Shown in pieces: positions 24,739 to 34,600 of a DNA stretch of 64,000 bases (the stretch's first letter is position 1; the number at the start of each line of letters is the position of its first letter). The DNA is taken from the NCBI GenBank assembly GCA_016928435.1, contig JAFGKT010000034.1, positions 1-64,000 of the forward strand, read 5' to 3'. The notes under the pieces are model-generated. The model did not search any database, was not told where the DNA came from, and saw only the letters and a list, made by a program, of their open reading frames with translations. The stretch is from Sedimentisphaerales bacterium. Lineage in GTDB: Bacteria; Planctomycetota; Phycisphaerae; Sedimentisphaerales; SM23-30. The position numbers were made by a program, and so were the translations under genes.

Positions 24739-27306
24739 ATGTTTAAGGTATGGATGAGATTCAGTGTGGTTGTGCTTCTGTGTTTGGGTGGTTATGCGCA
24801 GGCGGTGGAGCAGCGCGACGGTTTTGAGATGGAGATGCGCGAGGGGAGGCTGGAATCAGGCGATTCGACGGCGCGTGATGGATCGTTCTTCGATACTCAT
24901 AGTTTTGATGTGCAGCGTGATGAAGAAATCATCATCGATTTGGTATCTGATGATTTTGACGCGTTTCTTCGGGTGGAGACGCCCGGAGGCGAAAAGCTAA
25001 GCGACGACGACGGCGGCGATGGGAGCAACTCACAGGTTACATTCACAGCGGAACGTGACGGTTCCTGCGTAATAACGGTTTACGCTTTTGCGGCGGATGA
25101 AACCGGCGACTATGAACTATACATGCAGCATCCGGTACGTGACAGTCGGCGTCACACCGCGAGCCGTGGGCCTGTGGTGGTGAACGGCCTGCTGAGCAAC
25201 ACCGATCTGATGCAAAACGGCAAATACTACGATCTATATGTTTTTGAAGCTGATCGAGGCGACAGCATCGAGATAGACATGACTGCGTCTTTCGATACTT
25301 ATTTGATAGTTCGTCGGCCGACTGGGTCGGAGCTGACGGATGACGATTCGGGCGAAGGTGTTAACGCCCAATTACAGTTTACGGCCAATTCTTCAGGCAC
25401 CTATGAGATTTTGGCGACGACATACAGTCGGGGCACCACCGGCAGTTATGTGCTTACGGTGCTCGGCGTGTCTGAAGTTACCTCCTCGCATGAAGAAGAC
25501 ACGAATACAAGTCCCAGCAATCGAGGCGGACTATATACACAGCAAGGAACTTTGAGTTCGGGTGATTTACTGAGAAACGATAAGTATTACGACTGCTACA
25601 GTTTTTACGCTGACCGGGACGAGCAGATAGTGATTGATATGACCAGTAGTTATGACAACTATCTGATTGTGCATACGCCTTCGGGTAGTGAGTTGGCCGA
25701 TGATGACGGCGGGGACAGCTTGAACGCGCGGTTGGATTTTGTTGCGGACGAAGCGGGGACGTATGAGGTTTGGGCGAGCAGTTATGGCAGGCGTCAAACG
25801 GGAGCTTACACACTAGAGCGCACAGGCGGATCGGATTGGGGATCATGCAGCGATAGTCACATCACGGATTCAAGGCAACGGCAACTACGGGAAGAGAATA
25901 CTGAATCGATGCGCGGTCGACTCCAGTCCGGCGACGAAAGATCAAGGCGCAATTCATATTGTGATGTCTATACTTTCTGGGCGCAAGCGGGTGACAGGGT
26001 TCAAGTTGATATGACCAGCGATGATTTTGACACCTATCTTTATGTGACGGATCCAGCAGGAAACGAAAGTACCAATGACGACGGCGGCGACGGCAGGAAT
26101 TCTCGTTTGTCTTTTACCGCCGATCAGACCGGCAGGTATGAGATAAAAGCGGCCGGCTTTAGTTCGAGTTCGACTGGTTCTTACGAGTTACAGATAACCG
26201 GCGGTGAACAGTTGCAGAGGTCTAGTAGTGTCCAAACAAATAATGACCGAAACGATCGTGAGAATCATACCGAAACCGCGCGAGGCAGATTGGAATCAGG
26301 CGACAGCAGATCGAGTCGCGATTCATATTGCGATATTTACACATTTCGGGCGCAAGCCGGTGATACGGTTCAGGTTGATCTGACCAGCGATGATTATGAC
26401 ACGTATCTTTTTGTAACAGATCCCGATGGATACGAGAGAAGCAATGACGATGGAGGCGATAGTTTGAATTCTCGCCTGTCGTTCACGGCGAACAGTACTG
26501 GCACATACGAAGTCCAAGCTAGTGCTTTCAGTTCGAGTGCGACCGGTTATTATGAATTGATAGTTACCGGCGGTGAGGACTTGCGGCAATCGAGTAACGG
26601 TGGAAGTGGTTATCGGCAGCAGCGTCCTGAAACGGCGCGAGGTCGGTTGGGATCTGGTGACAGGATGTCGCCTCGTGATTCGTATTGCGATGTTTATACG
26701 TTCCGGGCGCAATCGGGTGACAGGGTTCAAGTTGATCTGACCAGCGATGATTTTGACACTTATCTTTACGTTAGAGCCCCCAGTGGCTATGAGCGAACCA
26801 ATGACGATGGTGGCGACGGTTTGAATTCTAGTCTGTCTTTCACAGCCAATGAAACCGGCACATACGAGATTCTAGCGAGTGGTTATGGTTCGAGTTCAAC
26901 CGGTTCTTATGAGCTTAGTGTTACGGGCGGTGAGGAGTTGCGGGAATCTGGCGGCGGCTCAAGGCGTGACCGTGGGCATGGTTCTCGCAGAGGAAACAAC
27001 GAGACGTTGCGCGGCCGACTGTCGCGGGGCGATAGAACGCTTGATGACGGAAGTTACTACGATGTGCATACGTTCTATGTGCGACGAGGTGACAGAGTTG
27101 AGATAGCGATGGAGAGCGACGATTTCGACACTTATCTACATGTTGAAGTGCCGGGTGGTAATGTTTTGACCAATGACGATGGCGGGTCCGGGACGAATTC
27201 AGTAGTCAATTTTGTGGCTGAGAGAGACGGGCAATGTGAGATCAAGGCTAATTCTTATTCGAGCGGTGAGACGGGGGACTACATAATATATATCACCGTT
27301 GAATAG
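24739..27306 (+). CDS. Secreted protein made of seven PPC domains, partner of the C13 peptidase
   Basis: An 855-residue protein with a signal peptide (cleavage after AQA near residue 22) and seven consecutive PPC repeats. It has no catalytic domain. Linkers are Ser/Gly/Arg/Asn-rich. Repeats four to six are much more alike than the others and share a Cys in SYCDVYTF and a SSSTGSYEL ending, pointing to recent internal duplication. The Asp-rich DDDGG and SDDFDTYL turns resemble calcium-binding loops. GAAAGGTGAG precedes the ATG. The 18-bp gap implies translation from the same transcript as the peptidase. It may be a scaffold, inhibitor or cell-surface partner for that enzyme; that role is inference. 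Confidence 0.82.
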   Translation: MFKVWMRFSVVVLLCLGGYAQAVEQRDGFEMEMREGRLESGDSTARDGSFFDTHSFDVQRDEEIIIDLVSDDFDAFLRVETPGGEKLSDDDGGDGSNSQVTFTAERDGSCVITVYAFAADETGDYELYMQHPVRDSRRHTASRGPVVVNGLLSNTDLMQNGKYYDLYVFEADRGDSIEIDMTASFDTYLIVRRPTGSELTDDDSGEGVNAQLQFTANSSGTYEILATTYSRGTTGSYVLTVLGVSEVTSSHEEDTNTSPSNRGGLYTQQGTLSSGDLLRNDKYYDCYSFYADRDEQIVIDMTSSYDNYLIVHTPSGSELADDDGGDSLNARLDFVADEAGTYEVWASSYGRRQTGAYTLERTGGSDWGSCSDSHITDSRQRQLREENTESMRGRLQSGDERSRRNSYCDVYTFWAQAGDRVQVDMTSDDFDTYLYVTDPAGNESTNDDGGDGRNSRLSFTADQTGRYEIKAAGFSSSSTGSYELQITGGEQLQRSSSVQTNNDRNDRENHTETARGRLESGDSRSSRDSYCDIYTFRAQAGDTVQVDLTSDDYDTYLFVTDPDGYERSNDDGGDSLNSRLSFTANSTGTYEVQASAFSSSATGYYELIVTGGEDLRQSSNGGSGYRQQRPETARGRLGSGDRMSPRDSYCDVYTFRAQSGDRVQVDLTSDDFDTYLYVRAPSGYERTNDDGGDGLNSSLSFTANETGTYEILASGYGSSSTGSYELSVTGGEELRESGGGSRRDRGHGSRRGNNETLRGRLSRGDRTLDDGSYYDVHTFYVRRGDRVEIAMESDDFDTYLHVEVPGGNVLTNDDGGSGTNSVVNFVAERDGQCEIKANSYSSGETGDYIIYITVE

Positions 27307-27380
27307 TCGAACGGATAGGGATTATTGCAATTTGGTTCCAGTTAATATGTTGGTTGGTTGCCTTAAAGGTTCCGTGAAGC

Positions 27381-29516
27381 TTATTTTGGCTTGCGGGTGC
27401 TGACGCGTTTGGTGCCGGCGTGGGTCATGGGTCGAAAACGTAGAGCGGTCTTCTCGATGCTTTGTACGGCTTCGACGGTTTTTTTGTAGAGCTGCTGTTG
27501 GGCCCGGATCGCTTTGCCTTGGGTGGTGACGCGTTCATATGACCCATCGGAATTCAGCCGATGCGCGTTGACATTGTCACGGAAGAAGGTTTTGAGCATA
27601 TCGATAAGATACTCTTTGTGATTGCTGTCGATAACGGGCATCATTAGTTCCAGTCGGCGGTCGAGATTTCGGCCCATCCAGTCGGCGCTGCTGATATAAA
27701 CTTCTTCGTGTCCGCCGTTAGCGAAATAGAAAATGCGGGCGTGTTCGAGGTATCTATCAACAATAGAAATGACTTCGATGTTTTGAGAAACTTTCTTTAT
27801 GCCTGGTCTTAGGCAGCATATTCCTCGGATATTCAGAAGTACTTTTACTCCGGCGCGACTGGCGCGATACAAAGCTTGAATGATGGCTTGGTCTTGGAGG
27901 GAATTGCTTTTAGCCATGATCAAACCGGGTTTTTCGGTAGTGGACGCTTGGATTTCGCGATCGATAAGTTCGAGGAATTTTTTGCGCAGTCCCATCGGCG
28001 CTACGATGAGTTTTTTCCATCCGACCACTTCGGAATATCCGGTTAGGAGATTAAAGAATGCGGCGACATCATTGGTAAGATCGACGTCACAGGTCATCAA
28101 GCCGATGTCGCTGTAGAGTCGTGCGGTGGAGTCGTTGTAGTTTCCGGTCGCGAGATGGACATATCGGCGGATGCGATTACCTTCTCTGCGGACAATGAGC
28201 AGAGCTTTGGCGTGGGTTTTAAGGCCTAGTATGCCATAGATGACGTGGCAGCCGGCATCTTCGAGCCGTCGGGCCCAGTTGACGTTTCGAGTTTCATCAA
28301 ACCGCGCTTTGAGTTCAACCAGCACGGTCACGGCTATTCCATTGTTGGCTGCCTGTTCGAGGGCTCGTATAATGGGGGAATCACCGCTGGTTCGATATAG
28401 AGTTTGTTTGATAGCCAAGACATTGCGGTCTTGGGCGGCTTGGGCGACCATCTGTACGACGGGATCGAAACTCTCATAAGGATGTGACAACAGAACGTCG
28501 CGATCTTGCAGTGTTTGCCACAGGTCTTCGGAACCGATAAGGTCTTTGGCGGGTTGCGGAGGCCAATCTGGGACTTTAAGAGAATCGAATCCTGGCTTAG
28601 CGACGATTTCCATAAGGCTTTTCGCGTCGATCAGGCCGGGAATTTCATACACCTGGTTGTTTTTTAGATCGAGGGTTTTGGTGAGCCATTGTTTTAGGCC
28701 GGTTTCGGTTTGGGTGGTTATCTCCAAACGCACCGCGGCGCGTCGCCGGCGATCGATAACGGCTTTATCAATTGTTTGCAGGAGGTCGGCGGCTTCGTCC
28801 TCTTGGATTTCGACGTCGGCATCGCGCGTAACGCGGAACGCCGCTGAGGCGACCAATTTGCCATCTGTGCAGAAAGTTTCAGCGGAATCGATGATGATAT
28901 CTTCGATCTTCGCCAGTTGCAGGCCGGTTTCGCCGGGCAGCGTGACAAAACGCGAACAGGAATTTGGTATAGGCACCGCTATGATACGTTTGTCGGGACT
29001 GTTATCTTTGGTGACTCGAAACAGCAAACCAACATGGAGCTGCAAACCGGGCAACAAAGGGCACGGATCAAGTTCACACATCGCCAGGGGAGTAAGTATA
29101 GGCAGAATTTCGTTGGTAAAATAGGTGCGGATAAAGCGGTGTTGCCTGGGAGTCCATTGCGAAGGGTCCAAAATAGACAAAGACTGATGAACCAATTCAT
29201 CAAGCAGATCGGAAATAGCTTGGGTTTGTTTTTCCACCATGATGTGTACGCGCTGATGGATTTCGGTTAATTGCTGATTTGGAGTAAGGCCGCTGATGTC
29301 GCGTTTGCGGACCTGGGCGGCGCATTGCTGCTGTAAGCCTGCGACGCGGATCATAAAGAACTCGTCCAAGTTAGAGCTTACAATGGCGAGGAACTTTAGT
29401 CTTTCAAATGGAGGCAGTTGGGAATTGAGTCCTTGTTGGAGTACTCGTTCGTTGAATTCGAGCCAGCTCAATTCTCGATTAATAAATAATTCCGGTTGGT
29501 CGAGTTTTTTCGCCAT
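27381..29516 (-). CDS. ppk1: Polyphosphate kinase 1
   Basis: Makes inorganic polyphosphate from ATP, reversibly. The 711-residue length and N-terminal FINRELSWLEFNERVL are typical of Ppk1. The catalytic phospho-histidine is in LGLKTHAKALLIVRRE. HLATGNYND is the conserved segment after it, and a second HKD-like region occurs near VYISSADWMGRNLDRR. The C-terminal tail is basic. It follows ppx on the minus strand after 36 bp, so the synthesis and degradation enzymes are probably co-transcribed. Confidence 0.95.
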   Translation of the reverse strand: MAKKLDQPELFINRELSWLEFNERVLQQGLNSQLPPFERLKFLAIVSSNLDEFFMIRVAGLQQQCAAQVRKRDISGLTPNQQLTEIHQRVHIMVEKQTQAISDLLDELVHQSLSILDPSQWTPRQHRFIRTYFTNEILPILTPLAMCELDPCPLLPGLQLHVGLLFRVTKDNSPDKRIIAVPIPNSCSRFVTLPGETGLQLAKIEDIIIDSAETFCTDGKLVASAAFRVTRDADVEIQEDEAADLLQTIDKAVIDRRRRAAVRLEITTQTETGLKQWLTKTLDLKNNQVYEIPGLIDAKSLMEIVAKPGFDSLKVPDWPPQPAKDLIGSEDLWQTLQDRDVLLSHPYESFDPVVQMVAQAAQDRNVLAIKQTLYRTSGDSPIIRALEQAANNGIAVTVLVELKARFDETRNVNWARRLEDAGCHVIYGILGLKTHAKALLIVRREGNRIRRYVHLATGNYNDSTARLYSDIGLMTCDVDLTNDVAAFFNLLTGYSEVVGWKKLIVAPMGLRKKFLELIDREIQASTTEKPGLIMAKSNSLQDQAIIQALYRASRAGVKVLLNIRGICCLRPGIKKVSQNIEVISIVDRYLEHARIFYFANGGHEEVYISSADWMGRNLDRRLELMMPVIDSNHKEYLIDMLKTFFRDNVNAHRLNSDGSYERVTTQGKAIRAQQQLYKKTVEAVQSIEKTALRFRPMTHAGTKRVSTRKPK

Positions 29517-29552
29517 GTTTATTTTCCGTTGGTTCTTTATAGATCCTATTGA

Positions 29553-31124
29553 TTATTCCAGGTGAATTTTCATTCCGAAGATATCTTCGAACATGTCGGA
29601 CCGTTCAGCGAGCGTTCGTCTTTCAAGCGTCAGGTCGCCCGCGTCTTTGGTGATTATTTTGAGGCTTTCAGCGGTGATTTCGCATTGGAAATCGTCGATT
29701 GTCTGGGCACGGTTGACATCCAATGCCTCGGCGACTCTTAGTATCGCGGCCAGTTTATTGATTATCAAACGGGTTTCCCGAGGCAGTGCCATGTATTCGA
29801 TATGAGAGGTTTTAGGCCTACTGCGACGATGATATCTGGCGGTGTGAGCGATGATGGTCAGATCGTTACTGCTTAGGCCGAACACTTCGGAATTATTGAT
29901 GATATAATAGCTGTGTTTATGATGGGCTCGATTAGAGATATAACCGCCCACTTCGTGGAGCAGCGTGGCGACCTGAAGCAGCAAACACTGTCTGGTATTC
30001 ATTCCGTGTTCGTTTTGCAGTTCGTCGAATAGCTTGGCAGCCAACCCTGCCACGTGCAAGGCGTGTTTCATATCAACATCATATCTTTCCGCCAAGGCCA
30101 TCGCGGCATGTATAACGCCCTTTGATAGAATTTCATCTGGTTTGCCGGCAACAGTGCGTGACAATTCCAAGATCAATCCATCCCGCATCGAAGCATACGA
30201 AACAACCATTTCTTCAGCATGTACTTGACGCATCAATACCTGGTATAGAATCAAAGCGGGAGTGAGGGTTTCAGCATCTTGAAATGGAAGTTCATAGCGG
30301 CGGACCAGGTCGGTGGTGCTTTGGACTTGGCACTGCTTGACGAGTTTGTCGAAATCTTTAGCAGTGATTGTCTTCATACCGGTATGGTTGATGGGTTTTC
30401 CGATTTGGTCGGCGGCGAATCGGGCATCGCCACCCACGGCCACGAAATTCTGTACGCCCTTGAGATCGAACGATCCGGTTCCGGTAGATAGGTTGGTAGT
30501 GATTTGATGGCGCAATAGTTCAGCCATCTGCGCGGGAGATTCACCACTGCTGGCAAAATTTTCTTGCAGACGTAGCGATCCCAAGGTCAATGATTGGGAC
30601 GCGAGGATTTCTCCTTTGTGCCAAAGTGTAAGCAGCGTTCCGCCTCCGCCCACATGGACGATGATAGTTCTCTTTTTGGCGAGTTTGGGTATTTGCTTGA
30701 GTGCCTGATGGACGGCCGAGACGGTTAGTCGGTTTTCTTCAGCGGTGCCGATGATCATTACATCCAAACCGGTGGTCATGTAGATACGGTCGAGAAAAGC
30801 GTCGGAATTGCCGGCTTCGCGGACGGCACTGGTAGCGACGGCGGCTACTTGTTCGACATTATAGAGGTCCAAAAGGTTCTTGTAGTCTCGGAGAATGCCG
30901 ATAGCAGCGGACATGGTTGGACGGCTGATTCGGCCGGCGCGGAAAGTGTCCTGCCCCAGCTTCACCGCCCGTTGGAGACGCTCCAAAACCTCGATCTTTT
31001 CATCGGGTAAAATCTGGGCGATCACCAACCGAATGGAATTGGAGCCGATGTCAATAGCGCCGATCATCTGGGGCGCTTCAATCGCTTTTTGCCTGTGATT
31101 GTTGGATTGCGTAGGTGTGTCCAT
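29553..31124 (-). CDS. ppx: Exopolyphosphatase (Ppx/GppA family) with HD-like C-terminal domain
   Basis: Removes terminal phosphates from polyphosphate, or hydrolyses pppGpp; the two family activities cannot be separated by sequence alone. The ASKHA fold begins with GAIDIGSNSIRLVIAQ, and the second phosphate loop is VHVGGGGTLLTLW. The C-terminal third carries an HD-type segment (ATLLHEVGG, HHKHSYYII). The start at 31124 is preferred over longer frames because AGGAAA lies 7 bases upstream of that ATG, giving 523 residues. Its partner ppk1 follows directly. Confidence 0.9.
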   Translation of the reverse strand: MDTPTQSNNHRQKAIEAPQMIGAIDIGSNSIRLVIAQILPDEKIEVLERLQRAVKLGQDTFRAGRISRPTMSAAIGILRDYKNLLDLYNVEQVAAVATSAVREAGNSDAFLDRIYMTTGLDVMIIGTAEENRLTVSAVHQALKQIPKLAKKRTIIVHVGGGGTLLTLWHKGEILASQSLTLGSLRLQENFASSGESPAQMAELLRHQITTNLSTGTGSFDLKGVQNFVAVGGDARFAADQIGKPINHTGMKTITAKDFDKLVKQCQVQSTTDLVRRYELPFQDAETLTPALILYQVLMRQVHAEEMVVSYASMRDGLILELSRTVAGKPDEILSKGVIHAAMALAERYDVDMKHALHVAGLAAKLFDELQNEHGMNTRQCLLLQVATLLHEVGGYISNRAHHKHSYYIINNSEVFGLSSNDLTIIAHTARYHRRSRPKTSHIEYMALPRETRLIINKLAAILRVAEALDVNRAQTIDDFQCEITAESLKIITKDAGDLTLERRTLAERSDMFEDIFGMKIHLE

Positions 31125-31529
31125 TTGATTGTTTCCTGATTGCGGCGTTATCCCAAGAAGCGACATTATAACAGAATCGGAATAAAACGTATGTGAAGTC
31201 ACTTAGTGAAACTGAATTACTGGGCGGAGAGCTACACCTTGGGAACGAGTACCATCAAGGATTTGGAGGCGGTTGACGCAGATTTATATTGTGTAAGGTG
31301 CTTTTTTATAGGTATTTAAGTCAGATGTTGAGTAATGATATTAATTGAGCGGCATTATTGGTAGGCCCATCAGTAGGAGTTTTAGCGTTTTAGTGTGTTG
31401 GATAAAAGTTCCAACTTATAGGGAGCTATATGGTCTTAAAGTTTAGCTGGATGTGGCTATGAGTCAAATTAGTCTTTGGCGTGAGCAAGTTACAGTCAAA
31501 AATGTGGGCGGACCAGAATGGTAAAACTA
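31125..31529. other. Intergenic region between divergent ppx and subtilase genes
   Basis: AT-rich sequence without a supported gene. A GTTGGA-taaaagt-TCCAAC hairpin lies near 31398-31416. No known riboswitch or operator was recognised. The ppx promoter must lie here. Confidence 0.4.
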
Positions 31530-31559
31530 TTGTCAAGCATTCAGCAGGCGGGTTATAAT
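31530..31559 (+). promoter_or_regulatory. Sigma70-type promoter of the LEPR-XLL subtilase
   Basis: TTGTCA (31530-31535) and a perfect TATAAT (31554-31559) are separated by 18 bp. Transcription from here would begin around 31566. This excludes a start codon at 31559 and supports the ATG at 31607. Confidence 0.65.
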
Positions 31560-31606
31560 TGGTGTTTCAATGGGCAAGGAATTTCTGTACACGGGAGATT
31601 TTAACA

Positions 31607-34600
31607 ATGACACATATAGCAAAAAGTACTATCGGGACACGTATAGTTAAGGGCCTGCGAAAGTTGTCACAAAGATCGGGGAGTTCGATGGTACACACCG
31701 GCAATAAATTACCGCGAGTATTGATGGTCGAACCTTTGGAAAGCCGGGTTTTGCTGTCGGCAGCGTTTGACTTGATTCATCTAACGGATATGCGTGCGGA
31801 CCCGGATTTTGCGGGCATCGACGGCAGCGGCGTATCGGTAGCGGTAATTGATACGGGACTAGACCACACCCACACAGCGCTAGCGGGCAATTATGTTACA
31901 GGACTCGACTTTGTAACCCACGGTGCGTATCCAACTCCGGTTGCGGACCACGGCACACACGTAGCGGGAATCGTGGGCTCGACGAATCCTGAGATAGGGG
32001 TGGCAACAGATGTCGGGCTTATTGGGCTGCAAGTTTTTACCGAGATACCCGGGCAAGGCGTGGCAGCTTTCAATCAAGATACCGAATCGGCGTTACGATG
32101 GGTTTTGGATAATCGTGAAACGTATAATATTGTAGCGGTTAACATGTCTTTGGGCAGCGGTTTTTATACCTCATCGGGTCAGGCGGCAAGCGATATTTAC
32201 GCGGATGAAATCGCCAGTCTGGAGGCCGCGGGCGTAACGGTGGTAGCAGCAGCAGGTAACTCATATGGAATTTCACAAGACCCCAATACCGGCCAGTATG
32301 TGAATCGTATGTATCCGAACAGTGGTTCGCCGGGGATTTTAAGTACGCTGGATGTTGGCGCGGTTTGGGAAACTGACGAAGGTGACGGTTATATCTGGGG
32401 CGGCAACACAATTGATTTAACTACAGATGCTGATAGGATAACAAGTTTTAGTCAGCGACCGCCTTTGGCCGAGGGCAATGTTATTTTCGCACCGGGAGCA
32501 ATGATAAACAGTACGATACCCGGCGGCGGTTTTGCGGAGATGCCTGGCACAAGTATGGCCAGTCCGATGGTTGCCGGGGTTGTGGCGTTGATGCAAGAAG
32601 CAGCAATGCAGTTTGGGGGCAGATATTTGTCGCCAGCGGAAGTGACGGACATAATCATCAGCACGGGAGATAATATATTTGATGGTGATGACGAAAACGT
32701 AACTGCTTTTATTGACAGCAACGGCGACTATACGATTACACAAGACGAATTGATAACCTTTGACGCGACCAATCTTACTTACAAGCGAATCAATGCTCAC
32801 GAAGCAATGAAAGAGATTAAGTCGCGGTTTGACGGGATTGCGCCTCCTCCTCCGGGCGGTGATCCGGGCAGTGGTGACGCCAACGGAACGATCGCCGGTG
32901 CGTACATAGGACCGACATTGGACGGTTCGCCGGTGTCTGCGATTTTGGGTTCTATTGGAACTGACGGGGCTTCTGTAAATGTGGGCGACAAAGATGTGGA
33001 CATGTATCGTTTCACATTGGCCAGTGCGGGAACGGTGACGATAGAAACGGCGTCGCACACCACTAGTGTGGATGACTTTGATACGTTTTTGCGTTTGTTT
33101 GATCCGGCGGGCGCTCAGCTTGCCTTTGACGATGACGGCGCGGGTGCAGTAGGCGGTTTTTCTAAGATTGAGACTACGCTCGCCGCAGGCACTTATTATG
33201 TCGGAGTGAGTGGATATAATAATTCAAGCTACGATCCCAACACAGCCTTGAGCGGAGTATCCGGCGCGATGGGCAACTACTCGCTGGCGTTATCAATGAC
33301 CAATGATGATCCCAATGGTTTGATCAGCGGCGCGGTAGAAGTGAACATTGGTCAAGGATGGAGTAATCCGTGGTTCTATGGTTCCATTGGCACCGACTAC
33401 GGCAAAACTGTGGGCACAGATGATGTGGATTTGTTCAAAGTGGTCGTGCCTGACGACGGCACTCTCTTTCTTGATATTGACACGTATGACACCACGGGAT
33501 ATGTTGATTCTTACATGCGAATTTTTGACTCTAGCGGCCATGAATTAACTTGGAGTGACGACGATTTATCGTACGACATTAATGGAACATTCACGGAATT
33601 TACGGACGCTGGTTTCCCTGGTATTGTGTTTGAAAATTGGGGAGCCGGGCTTTCTCGCTCTGGCCACACCACTGACAGCTTCATTGCTGGGACAGTGAAT
33701 CGCGGCGACGTTTATTATATCGGCATCAGCGATTATTATAACTGGGACTATAATCCCAATAGTCTGGCTGGCCGGTCGGCGGCAGGCACAGGCGGCACAT
33801 ACGAATTCTATGTCAGTTTCATGAACAATGATGTCAACGGTAGCATTCCTCAGGCACTAAATATATCAGCGTCGGCAATGCCGTTGGTTAATCAGCCGGG
33901 AATTATAGGATGGGATGGTACCGGCGGCGGCTTGGTATCAGTAGGAGATCGCGATGTTGATTTCGTACATATTGTGCCGGCCACCTCGGGAGTGCTGGAA
34001 ATCGACATAGATTCTTATTCTGCTCCGAGCATAACTAATCCGGTTGACACAGTTTTGTATCTGATGAATTCCGCGGGACAATATCTAGCGGGCAATGACG
34101 ACATGAATTCTTGGGACCCACTGCTTCGTTATGATGTCCAAGCGGGAACGAGTTACTATGTCGCAGTCGCGGGATACGGCAACGACAATTTTGATCCGTT
34201 CCAATTGGGCAGCGGTTCGCCGGGTGATACCGGTGAGTATCTATTTTCAGCCAGCATAGTGAGCAGCGCCAGTATGAGCAGCTATACCAATGACAAGATC
34301 AGCGATTCGGGAATTACCACCTTGGTGGAAAACGCCCAGGCGGTGACGGGCTTCATCGGCAGCGACAATGGTTATGTGCAAGGCGCTACAGATGTGGACT
34401 TGTATCGTTATGTCCCAGCGTTTTCAGGACAAGCTGAGATTCGCACGGATTTAATAAACAGTGATTACAATTCGGATACGTATTTGCGTGTCTTTAATTC
34501 GGCTGGTACCGAGCTGGCATCGAATGACGACGAGTCCGCAACATCGATAAACAGCAGCATAACTATGAGCGTGGTATATGGCCAAACTTATTATATTGGC

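Noticed and set aside
31559-31606. Earlier start for the LEPR-XLL subtilase
   Set aside because: The position falls on the -10 box of a good promoter, so it would not be transcribed.
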